Shown: positions 52,064 to 61,784, counted from the first letter of the stretch. The stretch is 64,000 bases of DNA from Chromatocurvus halotolerans (GCF_004340525.1 NZ_SLWX01000002.1:1-64000); one strand, 5' to 3'. The notes: generated from the letters alone by a model not told the origin. Program-made: numbers and translations.

Positions 52064-54742
52064 ATGGTTCACTGGGCGAAAGAAGGCAATGCTCAGGACG
52101 AGCCGCTCCGGGGTGATACCTATGCCAGTCTGCGACGCAATGTCAGTATGCTGGGCAGCGTTCTTGGCGAAGTTATCGCCTCTGCCGAGGGTGAGGACTT
52201 TCTGGCAGGCGTTGAACGCATCCGACAGCTCTCCCGCAGCTCCCGCGATGGCGACAGTGAAGACCGGGACCGGCTGATTGACGCCCTGCACAGTCTGCCC
52301 GAGAAAGACATGCTGTCGGTGGCCCGCGCCTTCAGCCAGTTTCTCAACCTGGCAAATATCGCCGACCAGCAGCACAGCGTGTCGAGGGAGATGGTGCAGC
52401 AGTTCTCGCCGTCGAGCATGCTGTCAGGCATGGTGGACGAGCTGCTTGCTGCCGACATCGATCCGACCGGGGTCGCGCAGACGATTGACGCCCTCAATAT
52501 CGAGTTGGTGCTGACGGCGCATCCCACGGAAATCATGCGTCGAACACTGATCCACAAGCACCGCGAAATCGGTCGTTGCCTGTCTGATCTCGAGCTCTCC
52601 GGGCGTACCGATGCCGAGCGCGAGCGACTGCAGCAGCGTGTGCGGGAGCTCGTTGCACAGATCTGGTTCGGAGAGGAGTTCCGGGCTGAGCGACCCACAC
52701 CGGTGGATGAGGCGAAGTGGGGCTTCGCCGTGGTCGAGGACTCTCTCTGGAATGCGGTGCCGGAATTCCTGCGCCGCCTCGATCGCGCCCGGCAGCGCGC
52801 CTGCGGGGAAGGCCTGCCGCTGGATGCGGCACCGGTACGATTTCTTTCCTGGATGGGCGGCGACCGTGACGGCAATCCCAATGTCACGGCCAGCGTGACT
52901 GAAGAGGTATTGCTGCTGGCCCGCTGGCAGGCCGCCGACCTCTACCTCCGCGATATCGAGGATCTGATCGAAGAACTGTCTGTCACGCGCTGTGATGCTC
53001 ACCTTCGCGAGCGCAACCCCGAAGCCCGTGAGCCCTACCGTGCAGAGTTGCGCAAACTTCGCCGGCTGCTGCGGGACACCCTGAGCTACCTCGAGGCGGT
53101 GCTCGCCGGCGAGTCGCCTGCAGAGCCTGCGGATGGGGACTGGCTGCACAATGAACAGCAGCTGCGCGAGCCCCTGCTGTTCTGCTATCGCTCACTTGAG
53201 GCCTGCGGCATGCAGGCCATAGCGCAGAGTCGTCTTCTGGACAGTTTGCGTCGCGTGGAGTGCTTTGGCGTTCATCTTGTGCGCCTGGACATTCGCCAGG
53301 ACAGCGCCCGGCACACGGCGGCATTGGCCGAGATTACCCGATACCTCGAGCTCGGGGACTATGCCGCCTGGGATGAGCCGCATCGCCTGGCGTTTCTGGT
53401 GTCCGAGCTGCAGGGACGCCGGCCGCTGCTGCCGTGGGGATGGCGGGGGAGTGATGACGCGCAGGAGGTTTTCGATACCTGTCGCGCCATCGCTGCACAG
53501 CCGGCCGCGTCGCTGGGTGCCTATGTCATTTCCATGGCCCGCGAGGCGTCTGATGTGCTGGCGGTGCATCTGCTGCTGCGCGAGTTTGGCTGTCGTGTTG
53601 CCCTCCCTGTTGCGCCGCTGTTTGAAACCCTGGATGACCTCTCCAACGCCAGCCGTGTTGTGGAGGGTCTGCTGCAGATCCCCTGGTATCGCGAGCACAT
53701 AGACGGCCGCATGATGGTCATGATCGGCTATTCAGACTCCGCCAAGGATGCCGGCGTTTTTGCCGCTGCCTGGGCGCAGTATCAGGCCCAGGAAGCGCTG
53801 CTTTCGGTGTGCCGTACGAATGCCGTGGAGCTGACGCTGTTTCATGGGCGCGGTGGCACGATTGGACGTGGCGGGGCGCCTGCCTATGACGCGCTGCTGT
53901 CACAGCCACCCGGGTCGTTGCGCAATGGTCTTCGGGTTACCGAACAGGGCGAGATGATTCGCGCCAAGCTCGGCCTGACCTCGATTGCCGTGCGCACCCT
54001 GGCTCTGTACGCCAGCGCCATCTGCCGCACGAACCTGATCAGTCCGCCGCGTCCGAAGCAGGCCTGGCGCGAGGGCATGAACGCCATGGCCGAGAGTTCC
54101 TGCGCCGCCTATCGACGGGTAGTGCGCGACAATCCCGATTTTGTCGACTATTTCCGTCACGCGACACCCGAGCAGGAGCTGGCAAGTCTGCCTCTGGGAT
54201 CGCGGCCGGCGCGGCGTCGGGGAAGCGGAGGAATCGAGAGCCTGCGCGCCATTCCCTGGATATTTGCCTGGTCGCAGAACCGGCTAATGCTTCCCGCCTG
54301 GCTGGGGGCGGGGCATGCGCTGCGTGAAGCACTGACGGGCGGGCACGCGCAGACGATTGCGGAAATGGCCCGGGAGTGGCCCTTCTTCGCCACGCGTCTG
54401 GCCATGCTGGAAATGGTTTTTGCCAAGGCCGATGCCGGCTTGTCTGCACATTACGACGTCCATCTGGTACCAGACAACCTGCGCGATATCGGCGAGGCGC
54501 TGCGCGCGGAAATGGCGGCAGACCGGGATACCGTCATGTCCCTGCTGGGGGTCGATGCCTTGCTGGAAACTCAGGTATGGGCCGCTGAATCGATATCACT
54601 GCGCAATGTCTACACAGACCCCCTGAACTATCTTCAGGTCGAGTTGCTCACACGAACCCGGGAAACCGCCGACCCGGTGGCCCAGCGGGCCATGATGGTC
54701 ACGATAGCGGGTATCGCGGCGGGCATGCGCAATACCGGCTGA
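52064..54742 (+). CDS. ppc: phosphoenolpyruvate carboxylase
   Basis: 892-residue anaplerotic enzyme making oxaloacetate from PEP and bicarbonate. Catalytic histidine H153 in TAHPTEI; GYSDSAKDAG and FHGRGGTIGRGGAP are the other active-site loops, and the chain ends with the invariant MRNTG. Start taken at ATG 52064 (MVHWAKEGN), since the open frame upstream overlaps gap without family similarity. E. coli Ppc is 883. Together with gap it places a glycolysis-to-TCA node in one unit. Confidence 0.95.
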   Translation: MVHWAKEGNAQDEPLRGDTYASLRRNVSMLGSVLGEVIASAEGEDFLAGVERIRQLSRSSRDGDSEDRDRLIDALHSLPEKDMLSVARAFSQFLNLANIADQQHSVSREMVQQFSPSSMLSGMVDELLAADIDPTGVAQTIDALNIELVLTAHPTEIMRRTLIHKHREIGRCLSDLELSGRTDAERERLQQRVRELVAQIWFGEEFRAERPTPVDEAKWGFAVVEDSLWNAVPEFLRRLDRARQRACGEGLPLDAAPVRFLSWMGGDRDGNPNVTASVTEEVLLLARWQAADLYLRDIEDLIEELSVTRCDAHLRERNPEAREPYRAELRKLRRLLRDTLSYLEAVLAGESPAEPADGDWLHNEQQLREPLLFCYRSLEACGMQAIAQSRLLDSLRRVECFGVHLVRLDIRQDSARHTAALAEITRYLELGDYAAWDEPHRLAFLVSELQGRRPLLPWGWRGSDDAQEVFDTCRAIAAQPAASLGAYVISMAREASDVLAVHLLLREFGCRVALPVAPLFETLDDLSNASRVVEGLLQIPWYREHIDGRMMVMIGYSDSAKDAGVFAAAWAQYQAQEALLSVCRTNAVELTLFHGRGGTIGRGGAPAYDALLSQPPGSLRNGLRVTEQGEMIRAKLGLTSIAVRTLALYASAICRTNLISPPRPKQAWREGMNAMAESSCAAYRRVVRDNPDFVDYFRHATPEQELASLPLGSRPARRRGSGGIESLRAIPWIFAWSQNRLMLPAWLGAGHALREALTGGHAQTIAEMAREWPFFATRLAMLEMVFAKADAGLSAHYDVHLVPDNLRDIGEALRAEMAADRDTVMSLLGVDALLETQVWAAESISLRNVYTDPLNYLQVELLTRTRETADPVAQRAMMVTIAGIAAGMRNTG

Positions 54743-54755
54743 CAGGAGAATCATC

Positions 54756-55973
54756 GTGCAAGAATTCAGTAATCAATCGCAGGCCTTCCAGTCGCGTCTG
54801 CAGGCCTTCATGGATGAGCACGTCTACCCGAACGAGGCGCTCTACGCCCGGCAGCTGCACGAGGCGACATCGCGCTTTGCGCCCTTGCCGCTGATGGATG
54901 AACTGAAATCCCTTGCGCGTGAGGCGGGGCTGTGGAACCTGTTTGTTTCACCGCACCACGCCGGGTACTGCGATCATGGGGGTTTCAGCAATTTCGATTA
55001 TGCGCCAATGGCGGAAATGATGGGGCGTGTTCTCTGGTCGCCGGAAATCTTCAACTGCAACGCGCCCGACACCGGCAACATGGAAGTGTTGATGAAGTAT
55101 GGAGATGCGGCGCAGCGGGAGCGCTGGCTGCGCCCACTGCTGTCGGGGGAGATTCGATCGTCTTATGCGATGACGGAACCGCAGGTGGCCTCATCGGATG
55201 CCACCAACATCGAACTGCGGATAGAGCAAGAGGGTGATGAATGGGTATTGAACGGACGCAAATGGTTCATCACCAACGCCATGTACGAGCGAACGACAAT
55301 CTTCATCGTCATGGGCAAGTCGGACCCCGACAACCCCAACCGTCACCTGCAGCAGTCTCAGGTTCTCGTGCCGAAGGACACGCCGGGAGTGACGCTGGTG
55401 CGCCCGCTGACGACGCTGGGTTACGACGATGCGCCACTCGGGCACGCCGAGGTGGATTTCAAGGACGTGCGTGTACCCCTGGAAAACATGCTGCTCGGCG
55501 CAGGCCGCGGTTTCGAGATTGCCCAGGGGCGCCTCGGTCCCGGGCGTATGCACCACTGCATGCGCCTGATCGGTGCGGCCCAGCGCTCGCTGGAGCTGGC
55601 GTGTGCGCGGGTGCAGACGCGGACGACGTTTGGCCGTGCCCTGAGTCAGCACCAGTCGGTTCGCGAGGATATCGCCCGCTGTTTTTCCGAGATCGAGATG
55701 GCCCGGCTGCTGGTGCTGAAAACCTGTCAGCGCATGGACGAGGTGGGTCCGCAGGAGGCGCGCGACATGATCGCCGCCAGCAAGACCAGCGTTCCCCTCA
55801 TGATGCAGACCGTGATTGATCGCTGCATGCAGGTGCACGGCGCCGGCGGCCTGACCGAGGATTACTGCATGGCGGAGGCATTCAACTATGCGCGCTGGTG
55901 CCGTCAGGCGGATGGCCCGGATCAGGTGCACCTGATGGCGCTTGGCAAGCAGATCATCAACCGCTTTGCCTGA
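54756..55973 (+). CDS. acyl-CoA dehydrogenase (ACAD10/11-like)
   Basis: 405-residue FAD-dependent dehydrogenase introducing the alpha-beta double bond in acyl-CoA. Helical N-domain, then SSYAMTEPQVASSDATN for the FAD/substrate strand and RKWFITNA, and C-terminal helices with RTTFGRALSQHQSVREDIAR (FAD R-x-FG motif) and QVHGAGGLTEDYCMAEAFNYAR. The latter resembles the ACAD11 branch. GTG start with AGGAGAA upstream, 13 bases after ppc, so cotranscription is likely although the functions differ. Confidence 0.92.
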   Translation: MQEFSNQSQAFQSRLQAFMDEHVYPNEALYARQLHEATSRFAPLPLMDELKSLAREAGLWNLFVSPHHAGYCDHGGFSNFDYAPMAEMMGRVLWSPEIFNCNAPDTGNMEVLMKYGDAAQRERWLRPLLSGEIRSSYAMTEPQVASSDATNIELRIEQEGDEWVLNGRKWFITNAMYERTTIFIVMGKSDPDNPNRHLQQSQVLVPKDTPGVTLVRPLTTLGYDDAPLGHAEVDFKDVRVPLENMLLGAGRGFEIAQGRLGPGRMHHCMRLIGAAQRSLELACARVQTRTTFGRALSQHQSVREDIARCFSEIEMARLLVLKTCQRMDEVGPQEARDMIAASKTSVPLMMQTVIDRCMQVHGAGGLTEDYCMAEAFNYARWCRQADGPDQVHLMALGKQIINRFA

Positions 55974-56128
55974 GGCCCTGGTGGACGACAACCAGGGGCG
56001 CGCTGGTGCGGGCCGGGAGTTCTGCTTTACACTAAGCCTGTAATCCGTCACTCAGGCCTTGCGTGGCGAGATCGTCCGGCGCATCGATCACTTGCCGGGT
56101 TTCTGATTCTGCCGTGGAGTGAACCACC

Positions 56129-56713
56129 ATGCGACTGTCTGCCCAACGTTTTACCGCGATGCTCTTACTGCTGTTCTGTACCAGTGGCGTTGCGCAGGCC
56201 GACAGATACGAGGAGGCCATCCAGTCCTTCGACAGTGCCACAGAAACTGACCGGTTTTTCAGGACCGCTTATGGCTACGCGCTGTTTCCCACCATCGGCA
56301 AGGGTGGCATCGGTATTGGCGGCGCCTACGGCAAGGGCCGCGTCTATCGACAGGGCGAGCACGTGGGTGATGTCTCCATGACCCAGCTGACCATGGGCGT
56401 GCAGTTCGGGGGGCAGGCCTACAGCCAGATCATCTTCTTCGAGGACGCGCGGGCCTTTGAGATATTCACGTCCGGGAATTTTGAGTTTTCCGCCCAGGCC
56501 ACGGCGGTGGCCATCACTGCTGGCATCTCTGCTGAAGCCAATACCGGGGGTGGCGTCTCTGCCGGCGCCAGCGGTGGCCGCAATGACGCGACGGCGAGGC
56601 ACGCGGGTTATCGCAAGGGTATGGCGGTATTCACCATTGCCAGAGGCGGGTTGATGTACGAGGCCACTATCGGGGGACAGAAGTTCAGCTACGAGCCACT
56701 GGCCGCGCCCTGA
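56129..56713 (+). CDS. SYLF-domain lipid-binding protein (YSC84-related)
   Basis: 194 residues with a signal peptide (cleavage after GVAQA, near 24) and one SYLF domain: YGYALFPTIGKGGIGIGGAYGKG near 44-66, then the QLTMGVQFGGQAYSQIIFFEDARA strand pair and a final AVFTIARGGLMYEATIGGQKF. The family binds phosphoinositides in eukaryotes; in bacteria it is a secreted protein of unknown role. Its last 29 bases overlap, on the opposite strand, the end of lutC. Confidence 0.88.
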   Translation: MRLSAQRFTAMLLLLFCTSGVAQADRYEEAIQSFDSATETDRFFRTAYGYALFPTIGKGGIGIGGAYGKGRVYRQGEHVGDVSMTQLTMGVQFGGQAYSQIIFFEDARAFEIFTSGNFEFSAQATAVAITAGISAEANTGGGVSAGASGGRNDATARHAGYRKGMAVFTIARGGLMYEATIGGQKFSYEPLAAP

Positions 56714-57410
56714 CAGCAGCTGCATCCTGTGCCGCCCTGGCCAGCTCAGGCCCGTCCGCGGCGATCAGAATCACCAGCCAGGCTTTCGGTCCCTGTGCGC
56801 CATACACCATGTTCAGTGCGATGTCGGCGGTGCTGGAGGGCCCCGAGATGATCTGCAGGCAGCGCGGGCGATAGGCATCGGAATCCGCGGTTCTTGACTG
56901 CCAGGCGTCTTCCAGTCGGTCGAACACATCGACAGCGTCCACCAGCACAATGTGATTTTCCGCCAGCAGGCTGTTGCTGACCGGGCTGTCGCGCCCGCTC
57001 TCCAGAACAATACTGCCCGTTTCGGCAATCGCCCGGCGGGCATAGCTCACGCTCACCTTGTCACCGCTTTCCACCACGCCGAAACGCGGCAGCAGCCCTG
57101 CCTCGCGCCATGGCAGGGCCGCCAGTCGCGCATCCTTGCCGGCCACCACTTTGCGCTGGCCGAATCGCCGGGCGACATAGTCGCCGATACACGCCACGGC
57201 ACCCGAGCGGTTTTCCACGCCGCGAGCGTCGCCGTGATTATTGAGCACGTTTGCCAGAAACGTCACGTGACGGTCCGTGTGCCGCGCTCTGGCCGCAGGT
57301 CCCCTGCCGATTGCCTGCAGCTCATGGGCAATGTCCGCAGGATCAGCGCGTCGGCTGCTGTTCCTGATCCGCGCTTCAATGGCGGATTGCGCCCCGTGAT
57401 CATCTTCCAT
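56685..57410 (-). CDS. lutC: LutC-type LUD-domain lactate utilisation protein
   Basis: 241-residue LUD (YkgG) domain protein, third component of the LutABC L-lactate oxidation complex. AETGSIVLESG and RCLQIISGPSSTADIALNMVYGAQGP are family signatures. ATG (MEDDHGAQSA) overlaps the lutB end by 11 bases. Ends inside the SYLF gene on the other strand. The LUD domain has no cofactor-binding residues of its own that I can name; it works with LutA and LutB. Confidence 0.88.
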   Translation of the reverse strand: MEDDHGAQSAIEARIRNSSRRADPADIAHELQAIGRGPAARARHTDRHVTFLANVLNNHGDARGVENRSGAVACIGDYVARRFGQRKVVAGKDARLAALPWREAGLLPRFGVVESGDKVSVSYARRAIAETGSIVLESGRDSPVSNSLLAENHIVLVDAVDVFDRLEDAWQSRTADSDAYRPRCLQIISGPSSTADIALNMVYGAQGPKAWLVILIAADGPELARAAQDAAAVRARPVARS

Positions 57411-58827
57411 GGCGTGACTTTCTGAGGCTGTTGTATTGATGCATGAACGTGTTGGCGGACTCCGGCGCCGGAAAATCCCGCGCCGCGCTCCAGCCCTTTG
57501 CGAAGGGCAGCCGCGCAAGGCTGCCGCGCCCGCGTGCCAGCCAGGTCAGGGACCGCACCGCGAGGGCGGTCAGTCTGCGATACAGTCCGGGGGTTGTGAG
57601 CAGCCAGGCATGCGCGCGCATGCCCATGCGCCAGCGGCGGGGCGACAATTGCGCGAGAAGCTCCTCGTGGCGCAAATCCCGCAGCAGATCGGGCAGGGCG
57701 ATATTGGCCGGGCAGACTTCTTCGCAGCGGCCGCATGCAGTGCAGGCGTTGGGCAGGTCATGACTCTCATCGAGCGAGGTCAGCAGCGGGGTCAGTATGG
57801 ATCCCATGGGCCCGGGATAGACCCAGCCGTAGGCGTGTCCGCCAGCGGCAACATAGACCGGGCAGTGATTGAGGCAGGCGCCGCAGCGCACGCAGTGCAG
57901 CATGTCACGGTAATCGCTGGCCAGAATGTCGGTGCGTCGATTGTCGAGCAGTATGATGTGTGTCTCCAGCGGGCCATCTTCCTCGCCGTCACGACGTGGA
58001 CCGCTGTAGAGCGTGCTGTAACAGGAGATCGGCTGTCCTGTCGCGGACCTCGCCAGCAGGCGCAGCAGATCCGTCGCATCCGCAAAGCGCGGCAGCAGGC
58101 GCTCCAGCGTCGTGCACACAATCAGCACCGGCGGCAGGTTGGCACAGAGATCGCCGTTGCCCTCGTTAGTGACCAGTACGGAATAACCGCTATCCGCAAT
58201 CAAGGCATTCGCGCCGATAATGCCCACATCCGCATCGAGGAAACGCTGCCTGAGAAGCCCACGTGCCTCTGCCACCAGGGCGGCCGCATCTCCCAGTTCG
58301 CGGTCGCCGAGATCATGCCTGTCCAGGAACAGCTCACGGATCTCGGCTTCCGGCTTGTGCAGTGCGGGTCCCACGATATGGCTGGGGGTTTCCCCGGCCT
58401 CCTGCAGGATATACTCGCCAAGATCGGTCTCGGTAACCTGGTAGCCCTCGGCTATGAGGTGATCGTTGAGCGCCGTCTCCTCGGTCACCATCGACTTGCC
58501 CTTGACGACCTGCCGGGCCTCATGGCGCTGGCAGATATCGGAAACCAGGCGGTTGAGCTCGTCGCCATCCCGGGCGAAGTGCACCTCGTTGCCGTTCTGC
58601 GTTGCCTGCTTCACATAACTGTCAAGGTAATGATCCAGGTGGTCCAGGGTGTGTGTCCGCACCTCACTCACATGGGCGCGGAGCGCGTCAAAATCACCGA
58701 AGGAGGCAACGCCGCTATCGCGAAGCTGTGGCATCAGCGTCCCCAGGCGCTGGCGATTCATCGATCGCTCTGGCTGCAGCATGGCGTCATGGGCGTTCTG
58801 CAGGAATGTGGCGCTGGTCTGTTTCAC
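57400..58827 (-). CDS. lutB: LutB-type iron-sulfur lactate oxidation protein
   Basis: 475-residue protein: LUD domain in the first 300 residues, then two 4Fe-4S sites CVRCGACLNHCP (from about 309) and CTACGRCEEVCP (from about 359). Carries electrons from L-lactate oxidation to the respiratory chain. ATGA overlap with lutA upstream and 11-base overlap with lutC downstream. No lactate permease or regulator gene is adjacent, so the substrate is set by family knowledge only. Confidence 0.9.
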   Translation of the reverse strand: MKQTSATFLQNAHDAMLQPERSMNRQRLGTLMPQLRDSGVASFGDFDALRAHVSEVRTHTLDHLDHYLDSYVKQATQNGNEVHFARDGDELNRLVSDICQRHEARQVVKGKSMVTEETALNDHLIAEGYQVTETDLGEYILQEAGETPSHIVGPALHKPEAEIRELFLDRHDLGDRELGDAAALVAEARGLLRQRFLDADVGIIGANALIADSGYSVLVTNEGNGDLCANLPPVLIVCTTLERLLPRFADATDLLRLLARSATGQPISCYSTLYSGPRRDGEEDGPLETHIILLDNRRTDILASDYRDMLHCVRCGACLNHCPVYVAAGGHAYGWVYPGPMGSILTPLLTSLDESHDLPNACTACGRCEEVCPANIALPDLLRDLRHEELLAQLSPRRWRMGMRAHAWLLTTPGLYRRLTALAVRSLTWLARGRGSLARLPFAKGWSAARDFPAPESANTFMHQYNSLRKSRHGR

Positions 58828-59645
58828 TGCCTGCCGGCCCCGTTCGCCGGGCCCGCCCCGATGCCCTGCCCGGACCTATGGTCATGGATCAACTCGACCA
58901 CGTGGCGGAACTCGAGATCGATGCCCTCCCGCGAGGCGCGTCCGGCGAGGCTGAGGAGACAGCCGAGATCACCACCAACCAGCATGTCCGCACCCGAGTC
59001 GATCGTGTCGCGCAGCTTTTCAGACGCCATGGTGGCAGAAATTTCCGGCATCTTCGCGCAGAAGGTCCCGCCGAAGCCGCAGCAGACGTCGCGTTTCTCG
59101 AGCTCCAGAGCCTGCACCCCCGCGCGCTCGCGCAGCAATGCCCGGGGCTGCTCACGGATGTTGAGTTCGCGCAGACCCGCGCAGCTGTCGTGGTAGGCGA
59201 CCTTACGGTTCGTCAATGCCGTGTCAGGAGTTCGATCACCGGCAGGAAGGGGCATCACGTCGGTCAGAAAGGCGGTGATTTCGAAGGTCCGGCTAGCAAG
59301 CGCCTGGGCGCGCTCTTTCCACTCCCCCTCAAGCAGGCGCGGATAGTGCTTCACGATCATCCCGGCGCAGGATCCGGAAGGTGCCACCACGTAATCGGCG
59401 CTTTCGAACATGGCGATGACGCGCCTGGCGACATCACCGGCGCCCCGGTAATCCCCGCTGTTGTAGCCCGGCTGTCCACAGCAGGTCTGCGCTCTGGGTA
59501 CGCTGACCCTGCAGCCGGCGGCCTTGAGCAGGGCCAGACTGGCGAATGCCACGGATGGCCGGAAAACATCGGCCAGGCAGGTCACGAAGAGGGCCACTTT
59601 CGGTCGCCGCGATCGGCCTTTACGGATGTGCGGTGCGGGAGACAA
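58824..59645 (-). CDS. lutA: LutA-type Fe-S (CCG-domain) protein
   Basis: 273-residue protein with two cysteine-rich CCG domains: TCCGQPGY at C55-C56 and CCGFGGTFC near 188-196, also found in heterodisulfide reductase and glycolate oxidase subunits. First gene of lutABC. The frame begins with TTG at 59645, preceded by AAGGAT; a GTG at 59597 next to KVALFVTCLAD is an alternative closer to the B. subtilis LutA start. Cytoplasmic, forming the lactate-oxidising complex with LutB and LutC. Confidence 0.9.
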   Translation of the reverse strand: MSPAPHIRKGRSRRPKVALFVTCLADVFRPSVAFASLALLKAAGCRVSVPRAQTCCGQPGYNSGDYRGAGDVARRVIAMFESADYVVAPSGSCAGMIVKHYPRLLEGEWKERAQALASRTFEITAFLTDVMPLPAGDRTPDTALTNRKVAYHDSCAGLRELNIREQPRALLRERAGVQALELEKRDVCCGFGGTFCAKMPEISATMASEKLRDTIDSGADMLVGGDLGCLLSLAGRASREGIDLEFRHVVELIHDHRSGQGIGAGPANGAGRQ

Positions 59646-59721
59646 AACAGGCGTTATCCTTGCCAGCTGAATGGCGCTGCGCGGCAGTATAGCGCAGCAG
59701 ACCCCGCTTAGCAGTCCCCGC

Positions 59722-61776
59722 TCATACTGCTGTCGGCAGTGTCAGCCACAGCGAGACGATTAGCAGCCCGACAGGGATTGCCAGGGCGGGCAGAAGCAAG
59801 GGGTGACGGGACCGCACAAGCCGTTCGAGGACGCTGGCGGCATGCCCGGGCACGTCGTCCTGCAGAGGATGACTCCACAAACTCGCGCGCTCTTGCCGCC
59901 GAGGCATCTTGATGCCGGGAATTCCCGGCAGGTGCGTGCAGACAATGACGCCGCCACGAAAGACAAAGGGGCCAAAGGTGTGGAAGGTGCCGGCAGCGCC
60001 TGTCTGGTAGATACCGCGGTGATCGACCAGGGCGACATGGTCGCCGTCTATACCGATCTGGGGGGCGGGGAGAGCGAGGTAGTGTCTGGCGCCGAGACTG
60101 AAAAGAAGCGCCGGCAGGCACAGGGCGGCCAGCGCCGTCACCCCGGCTGCGATTGCCAGGCAGAACGTGAGAGCAAGGGAAAGGCACGCGAGAGACCACT
60201 TGCGCCTCGCTGCAGCGCGATCTGCATCTGGCGGCAGCCAGCGAAACCGCGGCAGCCTGGGCTCCAGCAGGAAGTCGGGTGCCGCAGGCGGGGTCTTGCT
60301 GGCGCTCCGCCGATGGAAGTTCATCCAGGTAAGCAATCCGCCGCACAGCGTGAGCACCAGGAGCACGAGCAGGCCCACGGCGTATCCGAACTGCCTCCGC
60401 GAAGCATCCGCTCGGGTGCTCGCTGCCAGGTTGGTGAGCGATTCTGACACTAGCGGCGCCTCCAGCCTGCCTGCCGGGCTGACACGCTCCACCTTCAGGC
60501 GATCGGGCGCGAAGATCAGCAGTCGATCGCGCCAGGTCGTCACACGCGCGGATGCGGGCAGGGATGGCAGCGCTATTACGGCCTCAGGTGCCCAGTCTTC
60601 ATTGAAGCGATAGAGGTCCGTGCCTGTGCCGTCGGTCAGCAGAGCCCAGTTGCCGTTCGCGGTCAGCGCAAAATCCAGCACCCGGTTCTGGTTGCGGGCT
60701 ATCGCCTTGGGATGCAGCAGGAGTATTTCGTCCAGCTGCTGCCCGAAGGCGGCAGCGTCCGGGCGGTAGACGCCAATCCCGGGGCCTTCGCTGTTGTTGA
60801 TCAGCAGCAGACCGCGATGATTGATCACTCGCAGTGGAGTATTGTTCGCCGGTAGTGGACTGCGCTGATCGATCGTGCCGCTGGCAAGCCGCAGCAGTTC
60901 CGGCGCATCGTTTATCGCGAAAAGCGTGGCGGTCAGTCGGCTGGAGGCGAGGGACTCGACGGTTACGGGCGCGGCGGTGAGCGCCTCGCACGCGGGTGCG
61001 TCAGCGTCAGTCTCCATCGGGCACTCCCATGGGCGCCAATCGTCAGCCGCATCACCCATGGCGCTCGCGCTCAGGATCGGTGTGTTCCCGCGAATCGAGA
61101 GAAGGGCACGTATTGCCTGAAAGCCAAGATCAGCGGCGCTGTACGTTGTGATGCTGCTCCCCGCCCGATCGTGCACCAGCAGGCTGTCGCCGGCAAGCAT
61201 GTAGAGCGTGCCGTCCATTGCCGAGACCAGGTTTTCCGGTCCTGTGACGGGCGCAGCCGGAGACCACAGGAAAAGCCGGGTCAGCAGTGCGACCATAAGG
61301 GCGGTGCCCGCCAGTGCCGTGCCGACCGCCGTTGCGAGAAAGCGCAGCTGCAGGCTCGCCGCATCGGCATTGTCTGCTGATGGCATATCACTGCGGATCT
61401 GGAACCGGTTTGGCGGCGGGGCGGATTCGAGCGGGTTGCACTCAGGTTCAGGGTCTGGCTCTGGGGCTGGCTCTGGTTCAGGTTCAGGTTCAGGTTCTGG
61501 CTCTGGCTCTGGCTGTGCCAGCAGGTGGCATTCCAGCCCGCCGGCTACCAGTCGCTCGCAAAGCTCTTGTGCCTCCGCTTCCGGCAGCGCGCGTCGCAAT
61601 GTCACGGCGCCGTTGCCGAAAAACGACTCTACCGCCGCCGGGTCTGCCAGTCGGAAAAAGGCGGTGAGCCTCAGGCGTGCCTGCCGGGTATCGGTCCCGG
61701 GCAGAAGATTCCCCGTGAAAACCAGGTCAAACCCGGGGTCGGATGATGTCAACGCAGTCGACTCCCGGGCTGGCAT
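59722..61776 (-). CDS. membrane protein of unknown function with Glu-Pro repeat linker
   Basis: 684 residues, not recognised as a whole. N-terminal about 14-85 (DLVFTGNLLPGTDTRQARLRL to AGGLECHLL) looks like a small alpha/beta domain seen ahead of other membrane proteins in gammaproteobacteria. Residues 89-112 are twelve Glu/Asp/Ala-Pro dipeptides. A membrane helix (about 140-165) leads to a long soluble part (about 170-430) with repeated strand-turn units, possibly a beta-propeller-like sensor, then further hydrophobic helices near 435-460 and 500-540 and a C-terminal anchor (about 655-680). Start at ATG 61776, eight bases after the POT-transporter stop. Not assigned a function. Confidence 0.7.
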   Translation of the reverse strand: MPARESTALTSSDPGFDLVFTGNLLPGTDTRQARLRLTAFFRLADPAAVESFFGNGAVTLRRALPEAEAQELCERLVAGGLECHLLAQPEPEPEPEPEPEPEPAPEPDPEPECNPLESAPPPNRFQIRSDMPSADNADAASLQLRFLATAVGTALAGTALMVALLTRLFLWSPAAPVTGPENLVSAMDGTLYMLAGDSLLVHDRAGSSITTYSAADLGFQAIRALLSIRGNTPILSASAMGDAADDWRPWECPMETDADAPACEALTAAPVTVESLASSRLTATLFAINDAPELLRLASGTIDQRSPLPANNTPLRVINHRGLLLINNSEGPGIGVYRPDAAAFGQQLDEILLLHPKAIARNQNRVLDFALTANGNWALLTDGTGTDLYRFNEDWAPEAVIALPSLPASARVTTWRDRLLIFAPDRLKVERVSPAGRLEAPLVSESLTNLAASTRADASRRQFGYAVGLLVLLVLTLCGGLLTWMNFHRRSASKTPPAAPDFLLEPRLPRFRWLPPDADRAAARRKWSLACLSLALTFCLAIAAGVTALAALCLPALLFSLGARHYLALPAPQIGIDGDHVALVDHRGIYQTGAAGTFHTFGPFVFRGGVIVCTHLPGIPGIKMPRRQERASLWSHPLQDDVPGHAASVLERLVRSRHPLLLPALAIPVGLLIVSLWLTLPTAV
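61441..61512. repeat. hexanucleotide-type repeat encoding Glu-Pro linker
   Basis: Twelve six-base units, mostly GGTTCA or GGCTCT on the plus strand, encode 24 residues of (E/D/A)P on the minus strand. Length change by whole units would keep frame, so it would alter linker length and not switch the gene off. Confidence 0.88.
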
Positions 61777-61784
61777 GACGCGAT

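Noticed and set aside
57436-59196. Open frame of about 586 codons antisense to lutB/lutA
   Set aside because: Shadow frame; the minus strand shows two perfect 4Fe-4S motifs and gene overlaps typical of lutABC.
61441-61512. CRISPR-like or intergenic satellite repeat
   Set aside because: It lies in frame inside a coding region and encodes alternating Glu/Asp/Ala-Pro; there are no spacers.
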